5,417 bases of DNA. Source: Oscillospiraceae bacterium (GTDB lineage: Bacteria; Bacillota; Clostridia; Oscillospirales; Acutalibacteraceae). Positions 1-5,303 of this stretch are shown in pieces. Both the position numbers and the translations under genes were made by a program. A model generated the notes under the pieces. It saw only the letters and a program-made list of their open reading frames with translations, was not told where the DNA came from and ran no database searches. The stretch covers positions 1 to 5,417 of the forward strand of contig JAJXDX010000163.1 of assembly GCA_021640185.1 (NCBI GenBank). Reading direction: 5' to 3'. The number at the start of each line of letters is the position of its first letter. Positions within the stretch are counted from its first letter, which is position 1.

Positions 1-301
1 GTCGGGCGGCAACCAGCAGAAGGTCATCCTCGGGCGCTGGCTGCTGACCGATCCGACCGTACTGCTGCTCGACGAGCCGACCCGCGGCATCGACGTCGGC
101 GCGAAGTACGAGATCTATCAGCTGATCATCGATCTGGCCGCCAAGGGCAAGACCGTGCTGATGGTATCGTCGGAGATGCCGGAGCTGCTCGGCGTGTGCG
201 ACCGGATACTGGTGATGTCCGGCGGCCGTCTGGCGGGCGAGGTGGATGCCTCCACCGCCACGCAGGAGCAGATCATGACCTTAGCGGCCAAATACGCCTG
301 A
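1..301 (+). CDS. mglA: Galactose/methylgalactoside ABC transporter ATP-binding protein, C-terminal fragment
   Basis: This is the end of the ATPase that powers import of galactose or a related sugar through the MglC permease on the inner face of the membrane. The 5' part lies outside the window; complete codons begin at base 2 and 99 residues remain of a family length near 500. The fragment opens with the ABC signature motif SGGNQQK, followed by Walker B (VLLLDEP, then TRGIDVG for the D-loop region). At the usual H-loop place it reads SSEMPE, so the switch histidine is replaced, as is normal in the second ABC domain of sugar ATPases of this kind. SGGNQQKVI.GRWLL, DEPTRGIDVGAK and SSEMPELLG agree closely with my memory of E. 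coli MglA. The TGA ends 25 bases before mglC, consistent with one transcript. Rbs-type paralogues are similar, but the adjacent MglC-type permease favours mglA. Confidence 0.93.
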   Translation, partial: SGGNQQKVILGRWLLTDPTVLLLDEPTRGIDVGAKYEIYQLIIDLAAKGKTVLMVSSEMPELLGVCDRILVMSGGRLAGEVDASTATQEQIMTLAAKYA

Positions 302-326
302 TCGGCGAAGAACGGAGGGACACCCC

Positions 327-1409
327 ATGTCAGATACGGTAAAAAAACAAAACGCGCTCACCCGCCGCCTGCAGGGCTTCAAGGCGATGGACAAGGCGGA
401 TAAGCGCCGCACGATATCGGACCTGTTGTTCAACAACGCCATGTACATCATCATCGTACTGGCGATCATCTATATCGCGATCCGCGTCCCGGCGTTCCTG
501 TCGCTGTCGTCGCTGATCAACATCCTGTCGCTGACGGCGGCCAAGCTGCCGATCGCGCTCGGCATCGGCGGCGCGATCGTCCTCACCGGTACGGATATCT
601 CCGCCGGCCGCGTCGTCGGCCTGACGGCATGCATCGCCGGCTCGCTGCTGCAGTCGACCACCTACGCCAAGAAGCTGTTCCCGAACCTGCAGACCCTGCC
701 GCTGTGGCTCGTGCTGCTGGCGGTCATCGCCGTCGGCGCCGTCGTCGGTCTGGTCAACGGCTTCTTCGTGGCCAAGTTCAAGCTGCATCCCTTCATCGTC
801 ACGCTGTCCACGCAGCTGATCGTGTTCGGCTCCATCCTGATGTACCTCATGATCGGCTCGAACAACGGGCAGACGCTGTCCGGCCTCGATCAAAGCTACA
901 CCGAGTTCGTGCGCGGCACGCTGTTCACGGTCGGCGGGGTCGCGGTGCCCAAGTACGTCCTCTACTCCCTGATCATCACTGTGGTGATGTGGGTGATCTG
1001 GAACAAGACGAAGTTCGGCAAGAACATGTTCGCCGTCGGCTCCAATGAGGAGGCCGCCAGCGTGTCGGGCGTCAACGTGTTCTGGACGATCGTGCTCGTG
1101 TTCGTGCTGGCCGGTGCCATGTACGGCATCACCGGCTTCATCGAGGGCGCGCGCATCGCCTCCTGCTCCGCGAACACCGGCCTCAACTACGAAAGCGACG
1201 CCATCGCGGCGTGCGTCATCGGCGGCGTGTCCTTCGTCGGCGGCACCGGCAAGATCAGCGGCATCGTCATCGGCGTGCTGCTGCTGCAGATCATCTTCGT
1301 CGGCCTCAACTTCCTCTCGGTCGATCAGAATATGCTCTATATCATCAAGGGCCTGATCATCCTCGTCGCCTGCGCGATCGATATGCGCAAATACCTCGCC
1401 CGGAAGTGA
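327..1409 (+). CDS. mglC: Galactose/methylgalactoside ABC transporter permease MglC
   Basis: This is the 360-residue membrane permease of an Mgl-type sugar importer (BPD_transp_2 family), which forms the channel through which the sugar delivered by the binding protein MglB passes. After a basic cytoplasmic N-terminus of about 35 residues there are many hydrophobic segments, roughly at 37-55, 76-110, 125-150, 155-177, 208-225, 252-270, 292-330 and 336-350. Family marks are TGTDISAGRVVGL (87-99), WNKTKFGKNMFAVG (225-238), EAASVSGVN (242-250, the ATPase-coupling region) and DAIAACVIGGVSFVGG (291-306). These match E. coli MglC as I remember it better than RbsC or XylH. The ATG has GGAGG 8 bases upstream (314-318). 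The protein is somewhat longer than E. coli MglC because of its N-terminal extension. A 436-codon open frame on the opposite strand is a shadow of its GC-rich codon use. Confidence 0.95.
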   Translation: MSDTVKKQNALTRRLQGFKAMDKADKRRTISDLLFNNAMYIIIVLAIIYIAIRVPAFLSLSSLINILSLTAAKLPIALGIGGAIVLTGTDISAGRVVGLTACIAGSLLQSTTYAKKLFPNLQTLPLWLVLLAVIAVGAVVGLVNGFFVAKFKLHPFIVTLSTQLIVFGSILMYLMIGSNNGQTLSGLDQSYTEFVRGTLFTVGGVAVPKYVLYSLIITVVMWVIWNKTKFGKNMFAVGSNEEAASVSGVNVFWTIVLVFVLAGAMYGITGFIEGARIASCSANTGLNYESDAIAACVIGGVSFVGGTGKISGIVIGVLLLQIIFVGLNFLSVDQNMLYIIKGLIILVACAIDMRKYLARK

Positions 1410-1433
1410 TCCGGACGGCAAGGAGGCAGTGTT

Positions 1434-1793
1434 ATGGAAAACGAACGTCCCGTCCCCCGGCATGAGCCGGGCGGCCTGTACGCCAAGGTCAAGATGTCGG
1501 TGCACAGCGCGAACATCCTCGTCGCTGTCGGCGTCGTCGTGCTGGTGCTCGTCACGGCGTTTTTGATCCGGCACAACGGCTTCACCGTCACCTTCGATAC
1601 GGACGGCGGCTCGTTCATCCAAAGCGAACGCGTCCTGCACGGCGAAACGATCTCGCCCGACACGCCCGTGCGTGAGGGCAGCGTGTTCACCGGCTGGTAT
1701 CTCGACCGGGCGTGTACCGTCCCGTTCGATCCGCAGACCGATCCCGTCACCGGCAGCATGACGCTGTATGCCGGGTGGCGCACCGCCTCCTGA
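1434..1793 (+). CDS. Single-pass membrane protein with one extracellular InlB B-repeat
   Basis: This 119-residue protein has a short polar N-terminus with basic residues (YAKVK at 16-20), one membrane helix at about 26-45, and then an outside domain at about 51-115. The outside part is one InlB B-repeat (Flg_new or Listeria-Bacteroides repeat): TVTFDTDGGS at 51-60, a middle VREGSVFTGWYLD (79-91), and the closing MTLYAGW (109-115). Such repeats normally occur as tandem copies in surface proteins; here there is only one and no sorting signal. The ATG follows AGGAGG (1421-1426) by 7 bases and starts 24 bases after mglC, so it is almost certainly in the mgl operon. My recollection is that similar small proteins follow mglC in other clostridia. 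A role as accessory or assembly partner of the transporter is inference; the B-repeat itself is only a beta-rich fold and says nothing about substrate. Confidence 0.88.
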   Translation: MENERPVPRHEPGGLYAKVKMSVHSANILVAVGVVVLVLVTAFLIRHNGFTVTFDTDGGSFIQSERVLHGETISPDTPVREGSVFTGWYLDRACTVPFDPQTDPVTGSMTLYAGWRTAS

Positions 1794-1844
1794 GCTTTAC
1801 CCTCTCCTATGTCGGTATCTCCCCCACCGGCATCTTGTCAAAAG

Positions 1845-1874
1845 CGCCCCGGCCTCCCCGCCGGGGCGTTTTTT
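1845..1874. terminator. Rho-independent terminator, probably bidirectional
   Basis: The arms CGCCCCGG (1845-1852) and CCGGGGCG (1861-1868) are perfect complements around an 8-base loop, and TTTTTT follows (1869-1874). On the other strand the hairpin is followed, after one C, by TTTT (complement of 1840-1843). It lies 52 bases after the InlB-repeat gene and 34 bases beyond the stop of the convergent leftward operon, so it can serve both. Confidence 0.9.
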
Positions 1875-1907
1875 GTTGTCCGTAAACGGCCGCCGCATCG
1901 CCGCCGA

Positions 1908-2276
1908 TCATGTCAGATCGAACACGCGATAGCCCAGCCGCTCCAGTTTCTTTTGCAGGGCGCAGAAGGCGCGGATCGGCCGGCGGTCGGGCAAAAAGCC
2001 GCCGATCCGTTTCACGGGAAAGCCCCGAAAACGGATCACGACTGTCGGCGTGCCGAAAAATATGTATTCGCCCGTCAGCACGTTCTTTGCGGCAACACAG
2101 CGTCCGGAACCGCCGGGATACCGGCGGGAGAACGCGGCGCAGCACTGCGCAAGATCCACGGTCACGCTGTGCGCCGCGTCGGCGCACATCATCCGCTCCG
2201 CCGTCAGCAAAACGATCTGCTCGGCAAAAAAGTATTCGCCCGGCCGCGCCGCATTCGGCGCCCTGTCCCGCTCCAT
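1908..2276 (-). CDS. Hypothetical soluble protein, last gene of leftward operon
   Basis: I do not recognise this 122-residue protein. It has no signal peptide or membrane helix and looks mixed alpha/beta. Visible marks are RPGEYFFAEQIVLLTAERM (11-29), a cysteine-bearing stretch DLAQCCAAF (41-49), LTGEYIFFGTPTVVIRF (67-83), and a C-terminal basic helix and strand RPIRAFCALQKKLERLGYRVFDL (99-121). The GEYFF and GEYIFF stretches are both followed by hydrophobic strands, perhaps a weak internal echo. Upstream ATGs at 2354 and 2294 would extend it, but AAAGGAG (complement of 2284-2290) sits 7 bases before the ATG at 2276, so that start is chosen. It begins 19 bases after the preceding two-helix membrane protein gene and ends just before the shared terminator. 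The conserved-looking aromatic and glycine positions and the good start signal support a real gene; its function is unknown. Confidence 0.72.
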   Translation of the reverse strand: MERDRAPNAARPGEYFFAEQIVLLTAERMMCADAAHSVTVDLAQCCAAFSRRYPGGSGRCVAAKNVLTGEYIFFGTPTVVIRFRGFPVKRIGGFLPDRRPIRAFCALQKKLERLGYRVFDLT

Positions 2277-2295
2277 GGCCGTTCTCCTTTTCATC

Positions 2296-2805
2296 TCAGT
2301 CCTCGGCGATCGACAGATCCGCGCAGAAAAGATCCAAACCGCCGCCCTCCGCACCGTGGATATGATAGCGCGACGGCACGCCGATGCCGTCCGGCCGCCG
2401 GTCGTCGACCGTAAAGCCGGATACCTTCAGCGGCGCGGCAGGGACTTGCCCGTTTTGGGGCGATGCGTCACGGCAATACAGGGCAAAGCGCTCGTCCCCG
2501 CAGCGGATCTTCAGCAGCAGATCCGCCTGTGCGTCCGCCGGGGCCGCGAGCTCGTCCACCAAAACGTCGCGCCCCCGGACACGCGCCAAAAAGCGCGCCT
2601 TCGTTTTTGCGTCGCTCGCCCCGCCGCGCTCGCTTTTTCTGCACCACGCGACGAACGACACGCCTAAATAGGCCAAGCCGAGCAGAACGATCACGCCCTC
2701 GACCAGCAGCGAATACCCGTATGCGCCGTTTTTCTGCAAAATGAAGCCGGTCAGTCCAAGCACGGGAACAAGCAGAACATATGCGATAAGGAATTTGCTT
2801 TTCAT
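2296..2805 (-). CDS. Hypothetical membrane protein with two N-terminal helices
   Basis: This 169-residue protein is unknown to me. Two hydrophobic helices (about 5-23 and 31-53) form a short hairpin, followed by WCRKSER (54-60), a positively charged turn that would stay in the cytoplasm. The remaining 110 residues are therefore probably cytoplasmic. They look beta-rich: ARFLARVRGRDVLVDELAA (70-88), DLLLKIRCGDERFALYC (95-111), LKVSGFTVDDRRPDGIG (126-142), then YHIHGAEGGGLDLF (147-160). The ATG has AGGAGG 5-7 bases upstream, inside the small ORF before it. Its own end leaves 19 bases to the next gene. No catalytic motif is apparent. A sensor or scaffold carrying a small cytoplasmic domain is one reading, without direct support. 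Confidence 0.75.
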   Translation of the reverse strand: MKSKFLIAYVLLVPVLGLTGFILQKNGAYGYSLLVEGVIVLLGLAYLGVSFVAWCRKSERGGASDAKTKARFLARVRGRDVLVDELAAPADAQADLLLKIRCGDERFALYCRDASPQNGQVPAAPLKVSGFTVDDRRPDGIGVPSRYHIHGAEGGGLDLFCADLSIAED

Positions 2806-2900
2806 CCGTTCTCCTCCTGCAGATCGCGTTCTTCCCGATAGCGATAGATCGCGACCGGCCGCCGTTCGTCCTCTCCTCTGCGCCGGATCGGCACGGTCAT
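2802..2900 (-). CDS. Possible 32-residue coupled small protein or paralogue remnant
   Basis: This short frame exactly fills the space between the 145-residue gene and the two-helix membrane protein gene. Its ATG (complement of 2898-2900) overlaps the preceding TGA as ATGA, and its own TGA (complement of 2802-2804) overlaps the next ATG as ATGA. The peptide is very polar, starting MTVPIRRRGEDE and ending in DLQEENG. Residues 14-24 (RPVAIYRYREE) resemble residues 14-24 of the first protein of this operon (RPVAVYTDRED), at the same distance from the start. No ribosome binding site precedes it, so translation would need coupling to the upstream stop. It could be a real small protein, a degraded N-terminal copy of the first gene, or a chance frame that carries the next gene's ribosome binding site. 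Confidence 0.4.
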   Translation of the reverse strand: MTVPIRRRGEDERRPVAIYRYREERDLQEENG

Positions 2901-3334
2901 TTTGCGCACGATCCGACCGTGATCTTCAGATAATGCTTCCGATACAAACGGTTCCTCGTCCGGTAGTACCGCGGATATTTGGCCACGAGGACGCCGTAAC
3001 GCGCGTATGCCCGGTCGATGGCCTCACCCCACGCCTCGTCCATAAAGCGGACAAGATCGGCGCGACAGGCCATATCGAACGGCCGCTCCCGCCCGTTTGC
3101 CCGTATCCACAAACCATCAGCCGCATATGGCAGCAAAAGATCGTACAGCAAATGGCACACCGGCAAAAAATCGTCGATATACGCCTCGATCCCGGCGGAG
3201 TATTCGCTCTCGGCCGTCATCCGGCCAAAGCCGAACAGCGCCTTGCACGCATCGTTTCTCTCATACCGGCGGAGCATATCCGCCACCACGCGATCGTCCG
3301 CCTTCAGATCAAGATAGAAATTCAGCGTCCCCAC
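2897..3334 (-). CDS. Hypothetical soluble protein, GTG start
   Basis: I do not recognise this 145-residue protein. It is rich in aromatic and charged residues and lacks signal peptide or membrane helix. The N-terminus GTLNFYLDLKADD (2-14) looks like a strand. A helical middle follows, with VVADMLRRYERNDACKALF (16-34), AGIEAYIDDFLPVCHLLYDLLLPY (47-70) and ADLVRFMDEAWGEAIDRAYARYG (92-114). It ends with a strongly basic, tyrosine-rich tail around YPRYYRTRNRLYRKHY (120-135). A longer in-frame version from an ATG at 3376 exists, but its extra residues (GDGGGPPGTEG) look like read-through of the gene before. GGAGGGG lies 6 bases before the GTG at 3334, so GTG is preferred. It starts 2 bases after the previous stop and ends overlapping the next small ORF, so translational coupling is likely. 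Confidence 0.74.
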   Translation of the reverse strand: MGTLNFYLDLKADDRVVADMLRRYERNDACKALFGFGRMTAESEYSAGIEAYIDDFLPVCHLLYDLLLPYAADGLWIRANGRERPFDMACRADLVRFMDEAWGEAIDRAYARYGVLVAKYPRYYRTRNRLYRKHYLKITVGSCAK

Positions 3335-3336
3335 GC

Positions 3337-3900
3337 CTATCCCCTCCGTTCCGGGCGGCCCGCCCCCGTCTCCCACAGGATCTTCAGCGCCTGTCCGTTC
3401 TCCTCGTCACACATCAGCGCAGTTATCGCCTCCGGCAGGATCTCGATCTTGCCGTCCGGCCTGCCGCCGTCGTCCAGCTGCCGGATCGTCACCGTTTCGT
3501 CCCCCAACGCGGTAACGAACCCTTGGACGTCGTCCAGCCCGCTGTCCCACAGCTCGATCGTGACGACCGTATGCTCCCGCTGTGCGTGGCGCAGCACGGC
3601 CGCCGTCAGGCTCTCCCCGCGGCCGGCTTCGATCGCCGGGTGCCGCTGTCCGCGCGCCCGGTACAGGCGGTCGATCTTGTTCGTATAGCGGCTGTCCCGC
3701 TCCAGCGCAAAAACATCCTCTGTCCGCACGACCAAAAAGCCGTCGTACCTCCCGGCCGGGGAAACGGCGGAAAGCAGCAGCTCGTTCTGCGTGACGGCCG
3801 CGATATACCCGCACGAAAAACGGCCGGTGTCCTCGCGGTCGGTATACACCGCGACCGGGCGGCCGTCCCCCTGACCTGCCCGAATGTGCTCTGCGTCCAT
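3337..3900 (-). CDS. Hypothetical protein with two tandem copies of a small beta domain
   Basis: This 187-residue soluble protein opens the leftward operon. Two halves are related without gaps at an offset of 96 residues: GYIAAV (31-36) with GFVTAL (127-132), GRYDGF (50-55) with GRPDGK (146-151), and EDVFAL (61-66) with EAITAL (157-162). Each half reads as a run of beta strands, for example RPVAVYT, GYIAAV, ELLLSAVSP, DGFLVVRTEDVFALE in the first. The alternating strands and the central DG turn would fit a small SH3- or Sm-like barrel; this is inference from pattern, and no family name is claimed. A linker with QRHPAIEAGRGES (85-97) joins the halves. An ATG 27 bases further upstream exists, but AAGGAGG lies 6 bases before the ATG at 3900, so that start is used. 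It is followed after 2 bases by the next gene. Confidence 0.77.
   Translation of the reverse strand: MDAEHIRAGQGDGRPVAVYTDREDTGRFSCGYIAAVTQNELLLSAVSPAGRYDGFLVVRTEDVFALERDSRYTNKIDRLYRARGQRHPAIEAGRGESLTAAVLRHAQREHTVVTIELWDSGLDDVQGFVTALGDETVTIRQLDDGGRPDGKIEILPEAITALMCDEENGQALKILWETGAGRPERRG
3341..3347 (-). promoter_or_regulatory. Ribosome binding site that fixes the GTG start
   Basis: The complement reads GGAGGGG, 6 bases before GTG at 3334. The site lies inside the last codons of the upstream gene, and that gene's TAG (3337-3339) falls between the site and the GTG, so a terminating ribosome would be placed directly at the new start. Confidence 0.7.
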
Positions 3901-3943
3901 GCGGCTCCTCCTTGCTCCGATGATCATATATACTTTCGATCAT

Positions 3944-3972
3944 AGAATACCGTTTGCATCGTCATTTGTAAA
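3944..3972 (-). promoter_or_regulatory. Candidate sigma-A promoter of the leftward operon
   Basis: On the minus strand TTTACA (complement of 3967-3972) is followed, after exactly 17 bases, by TATTCT (complement of 3944-3949). Five of six and four of six bases match consensus. Transcription would begin near 3937, giving a leader of about 36 bases before the ATG at 3900. A second AT-rich stretch (3921-3933) could give an alternative -10. Confidence 0.55.
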
Positions 3973-3980
3973 GTGACGAT
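3958..3980. repeat. Palindrome over the -35 box, possible operator
   Basis: ATCGTCA (3958-3964) and TGACGAT (3974-3980) are perfect inverted arms. Inside them TT and AA also pair, with one mismatch and a GTA centre, so about nine of ten positions per arm are symmetrical. The palindrome covers the -35 box of the leftward promoter, the place expected for a repressor of that operon. The binding protein is not identifiable. Confidence 0.6.
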
Positions 3981-4117
3981 CCGCACAAGATCCGCCGCGC
4001 CGATCTGGACATGATCGCCGATCGGGGCGCTCCGACCTTCCCGTTTATGTCCGCCGCGCCCTGCCCTACGGCAGCGATCCGCGTAGCTTCCGCCACCCAG
4101 ATCGTTTATTCTTGCTT
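3981..4117. other. GC-rich intergenic stretch without recognised gene
   Basis: No gene is supported here. Short frames exist on both strands, but none has a ribosome binding site or protein-like composition. GATC-containing words recur (for example GCCGATCTGG and CGCCGATCGG), giving weak self-complementarity. Composition changes from GC-rich to AT-rich at about 4100. Confidence 0.5.
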
Positions 4118-4144
4118 TTTTATCGGAAGGATTTTCCGATAAAA
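4118..4144. repeat. Perfect 11-base inverted repeat next to the rightward promoter
   Basis: TTTTATCGGAA (4118-4128) and TTCCGATAAAA (4134-4144) are exact inverted arms around GGATT. The right arm ends one base before the -35 box TTGACA. On neither strand is the hairpin followed by a T run, so it does not look like a terminator; an activator or repressor site is more likely. Confidence 0.75.
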
Positions 4145-4145
4145 C

Positions 4146-4174
4146 TTGACATATACCGATCATTCGGTTATACT
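4146..4174 (+). promoter_or_regulatory. Near-consensus sigma-A promoter
   Basis: TTGACA (4146-4151), a spacer of exactly 17 bases, and TATACT (4169-4174) match consensus at six of six and five of six. The start point would be near 4181. The next rightward gene begins at 4368, so the leader would be about 187 bases. Confidence 0.85.
4155..4168. repeat. Operator-like palindrome inside the promoter spacer
   Basis: ACCGA (4155-4159) and TCGGT (4164-4168) flank TCAT, lying wholly between the -35 and -10 boxes. Outward the match continues partly (TATA on both sides, with one extra T on the right). ACCGA...TCGGT symmetry is of the kind often bound by TetR-type repressors; that link is inference. 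Confidence 0.6.
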
Positions 4175-4188
4175 AACAGCACAGAGAT

Positions 4189-4203
4189 ATCTAATGTTTA
4201 GAT
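4189..4203. repeat. Short palindrome just downstream of the predicted start point
   Basis: ATCTAA (4189-4194), TGT, TTAGAT (4198-4203) is a perfect 6-3-6 palindrome at about +9 to +23. GA and then six T bases (4206-4211) follow, so in RNA it could also act as a weak pause or attenuator hairpin, although the stem is almost all A-U. Confidence 0.5.
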
Positions 4204-4367
4204 GATTTTTTGGATATAAATAAGCAGATCCACTGCAGCGATCACTTTCGCGTCATGCTCCTTTCCCGTCAGCGCAAGATCAGGCAAAGAACATCATGGG
4301 CTCTTCAGACCCCTCTTCCAAGCCTCCATCGCAAATGCACAGGCCATAGAGCGAAAGGATGATAAGC
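4204..4367 (+). other. Long untranslated leader of the lipoprotein gene, with possible short upstream ORF
   Basis: This stretch separates the promoter from the lipoprotein start. I see no known riboswitch core in it. A 17-codon frame starting ATGGGCTCTTCA runs from 4296 to a TAG at 4347-4349 and stops 18 bases before the main ATG, but it lacks a clear ribosome binding site. Pyrimidine-rich segments (4258-4267, 4309-4328) are present. The ribosome binding site for the main gene is AAAGGA at 4354-4359. Confidence 0.35.
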
Positions 4368-5303
4368 ATGAAAAAGAAAAAGCATCGCAAAAGATCACTT
4401 GCCGCATTCCTTGCGATCGGTAAGCGGATGATCTCACTTCTGTCTATCACGATAATGCTCTTTTCTTTTTTCTGCGGATGTTCACTGAAAGCCCCTGGAA
4501 GAGATCCTGCGAGTGACCGAAAAGAAGGACAAGGTTCCGAGTGCAAAGCATTTTACTATTCCGCTCGACGGGTCTACGATGCGGCGATAAATGTCTACAC
4601 CGGAGAATTGATCAGCATAGAGCTATACGAAAAAGGGGTCGATATTATTGCTCCCACATATGCAATTAAAGTGAAAGTGAATGAGGTTTTGAAAGGTGAT
4701 CTTCAGCCCGAGGCTGTGATCAAAGATCTGTGTCCTGCCGGTTTCCAGGACTTGGGGTGCGATTATCTGTTTATGACCGGTGTTGATCCGGCTTATGGCT
4801 ACGACAGCAACACCTATCAGAAAGCCGATCATGTGTATTCCGGAAAGGTGCTAAAAAAAGAACTGTATCGTCCGACAACGGAAACACTGACTGCCTTGTA
4901 TAAGATCACTGTAGAAGTGAAGGAGGTCATGAAAGGCGATCTTAGACCGGGAGAGATCTTTGAAGATGTCACCTCCGGCCGACAGGAAGAGATCCGTGAC
5001 GATGTGATCTTTATGACAGCAAAGAACGATCCTTATCTGGGGCAGTACCGTCTGAATGCCTCATGGATCATTTATAATAATTTCGGAAACCCGTACAGCA
5101 TGGTAAAATTGCCGGGTGATAACCGCGTGGAATACACCATGCGATTGCCCGATAACGAGGCTTACAAAGGCTTTGATCATGGGATAGCGCCGCCGAAAAC
5201 GGAAGATGAGTTGATGCAGCAAATTCAAACCCCACTGGAAAACGATCCCTATATACCGTTCATTCCCGGCGCAGATGGCATATCCGTTTCTGCAGAAAAA
5301 TGA
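4368..5303 (+). CDS. Probable lipoprotein with two tandem homologous domains
   Basis: This 311-residue protein starts with a strongly basic stretch (KKKKHRKR), then a hydrophobic segment (about 20-35) ending FFCGCS. Cys38 would be the lipidated residue. The box is imperfect, with Phe at -3 and Cys at -2, so export as a lipoprotein is probable rather than certain. After a polar linker come two homologous units, at about 76-137 and 156-217, and then a C-terminal part (about 222-311) rich in Pro, Asp and Tyr. The unit pattern, VY.G...ELY, Y.I.V.V.EV.KGDL, then FMT, is similar in style to TIMP/netrin-like beta-barrel domains of secreted proteins; this is a guess from pattern. The ATG at 4359 overlaps the ribosome binding site, whereas ATG 4368 lies 8 bases after AAAGGA, so the latter is used. 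The gene has markedly lower GC than its left neighbours. Function unknown. Confidence 0.82.
   Translation: MKKKKHRKRSLAAFLAIGKRMISLLSITIMLFSFFCGCSLKAPGRDPASDRKEGQGSECKAFYYSARRVYDAAINVYTGELISIELYEKGVDIIAPTYAIKVKVNEVLKGDLQPEAVIKDLCPAGFQDLGCDYLFMTGVDPAYGYDSNTYQKADHVYSGKVLKKELYRPTTETLTALYKITVEVKEVMKGDLRPGEIFEDVTSGRQEEIRDDVIFMTAKNDPYLGQYRLNASWIIYNNFGNPYSMVKLPGDNRVEYTMRLPDNEAYKGFDHGIAPPKTEDELMQQIQTPLENDPYIPFIPGADGISVSAEK
4593..5018 (+). repeat. Tandem protein-level duplication inside the lipoprotein gene
   Basis: Unit 1 (4593-4778, residues 76-137) and unit 2 (4833-5018, residues 156-217) align without gaps at an offset of 80 codons. In the first 37 positions I count 16 identities, including VY.G, ELY and KGDL. 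The DNA is also similar around 4668-4710 and 4908-4950. Unit 1 has Cys122 and Cys131; unit 2 has none at those places. Confidence 0.85.

Noticed and set aside
330..1640. 436-codon open frame on the minus strand opposite mglC
   Set aside because: It is rich in Asp, Arg, Gln and His, a typical antisense shadow of GC-rich coding DNA, and it covers the clear mglC and InlB-repeat genes.
1809..2667. Rightward frames over the end of the leftward operon
   Set aside because: Low-complexity, Arg/Pro-rich products without start signals; one starts inside the terminator region.
2741..3945. Long rightward frames (2741-3688 and 3097-3945)
   Set aside because: They are Pro/Arg/Ser-rich, cross several gene boundaries of the leftward operon, and lack ribosome binding sites, whereas the leftward genes all have them.
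4118..4144. Inverted repeat as a rho-independent terminator
   Set aside because: The stem is strong and exact, but on both strands it is followed by A bases rather than T bases.
3924..4163. 79-codon leftward frame in the intergenic region
   Set aside because: It starts inside the rightward promoter, has no ribosome binding site, and its product lacks protein-like pattern.
4280..4546. 88-codon leftward frame over the start of the lipoprotein gene
   Set aside because: Its hydrophobic parts are the mirror of the lysine-rich and signal-peptide codons of the lipoprotein gene on the other strand.
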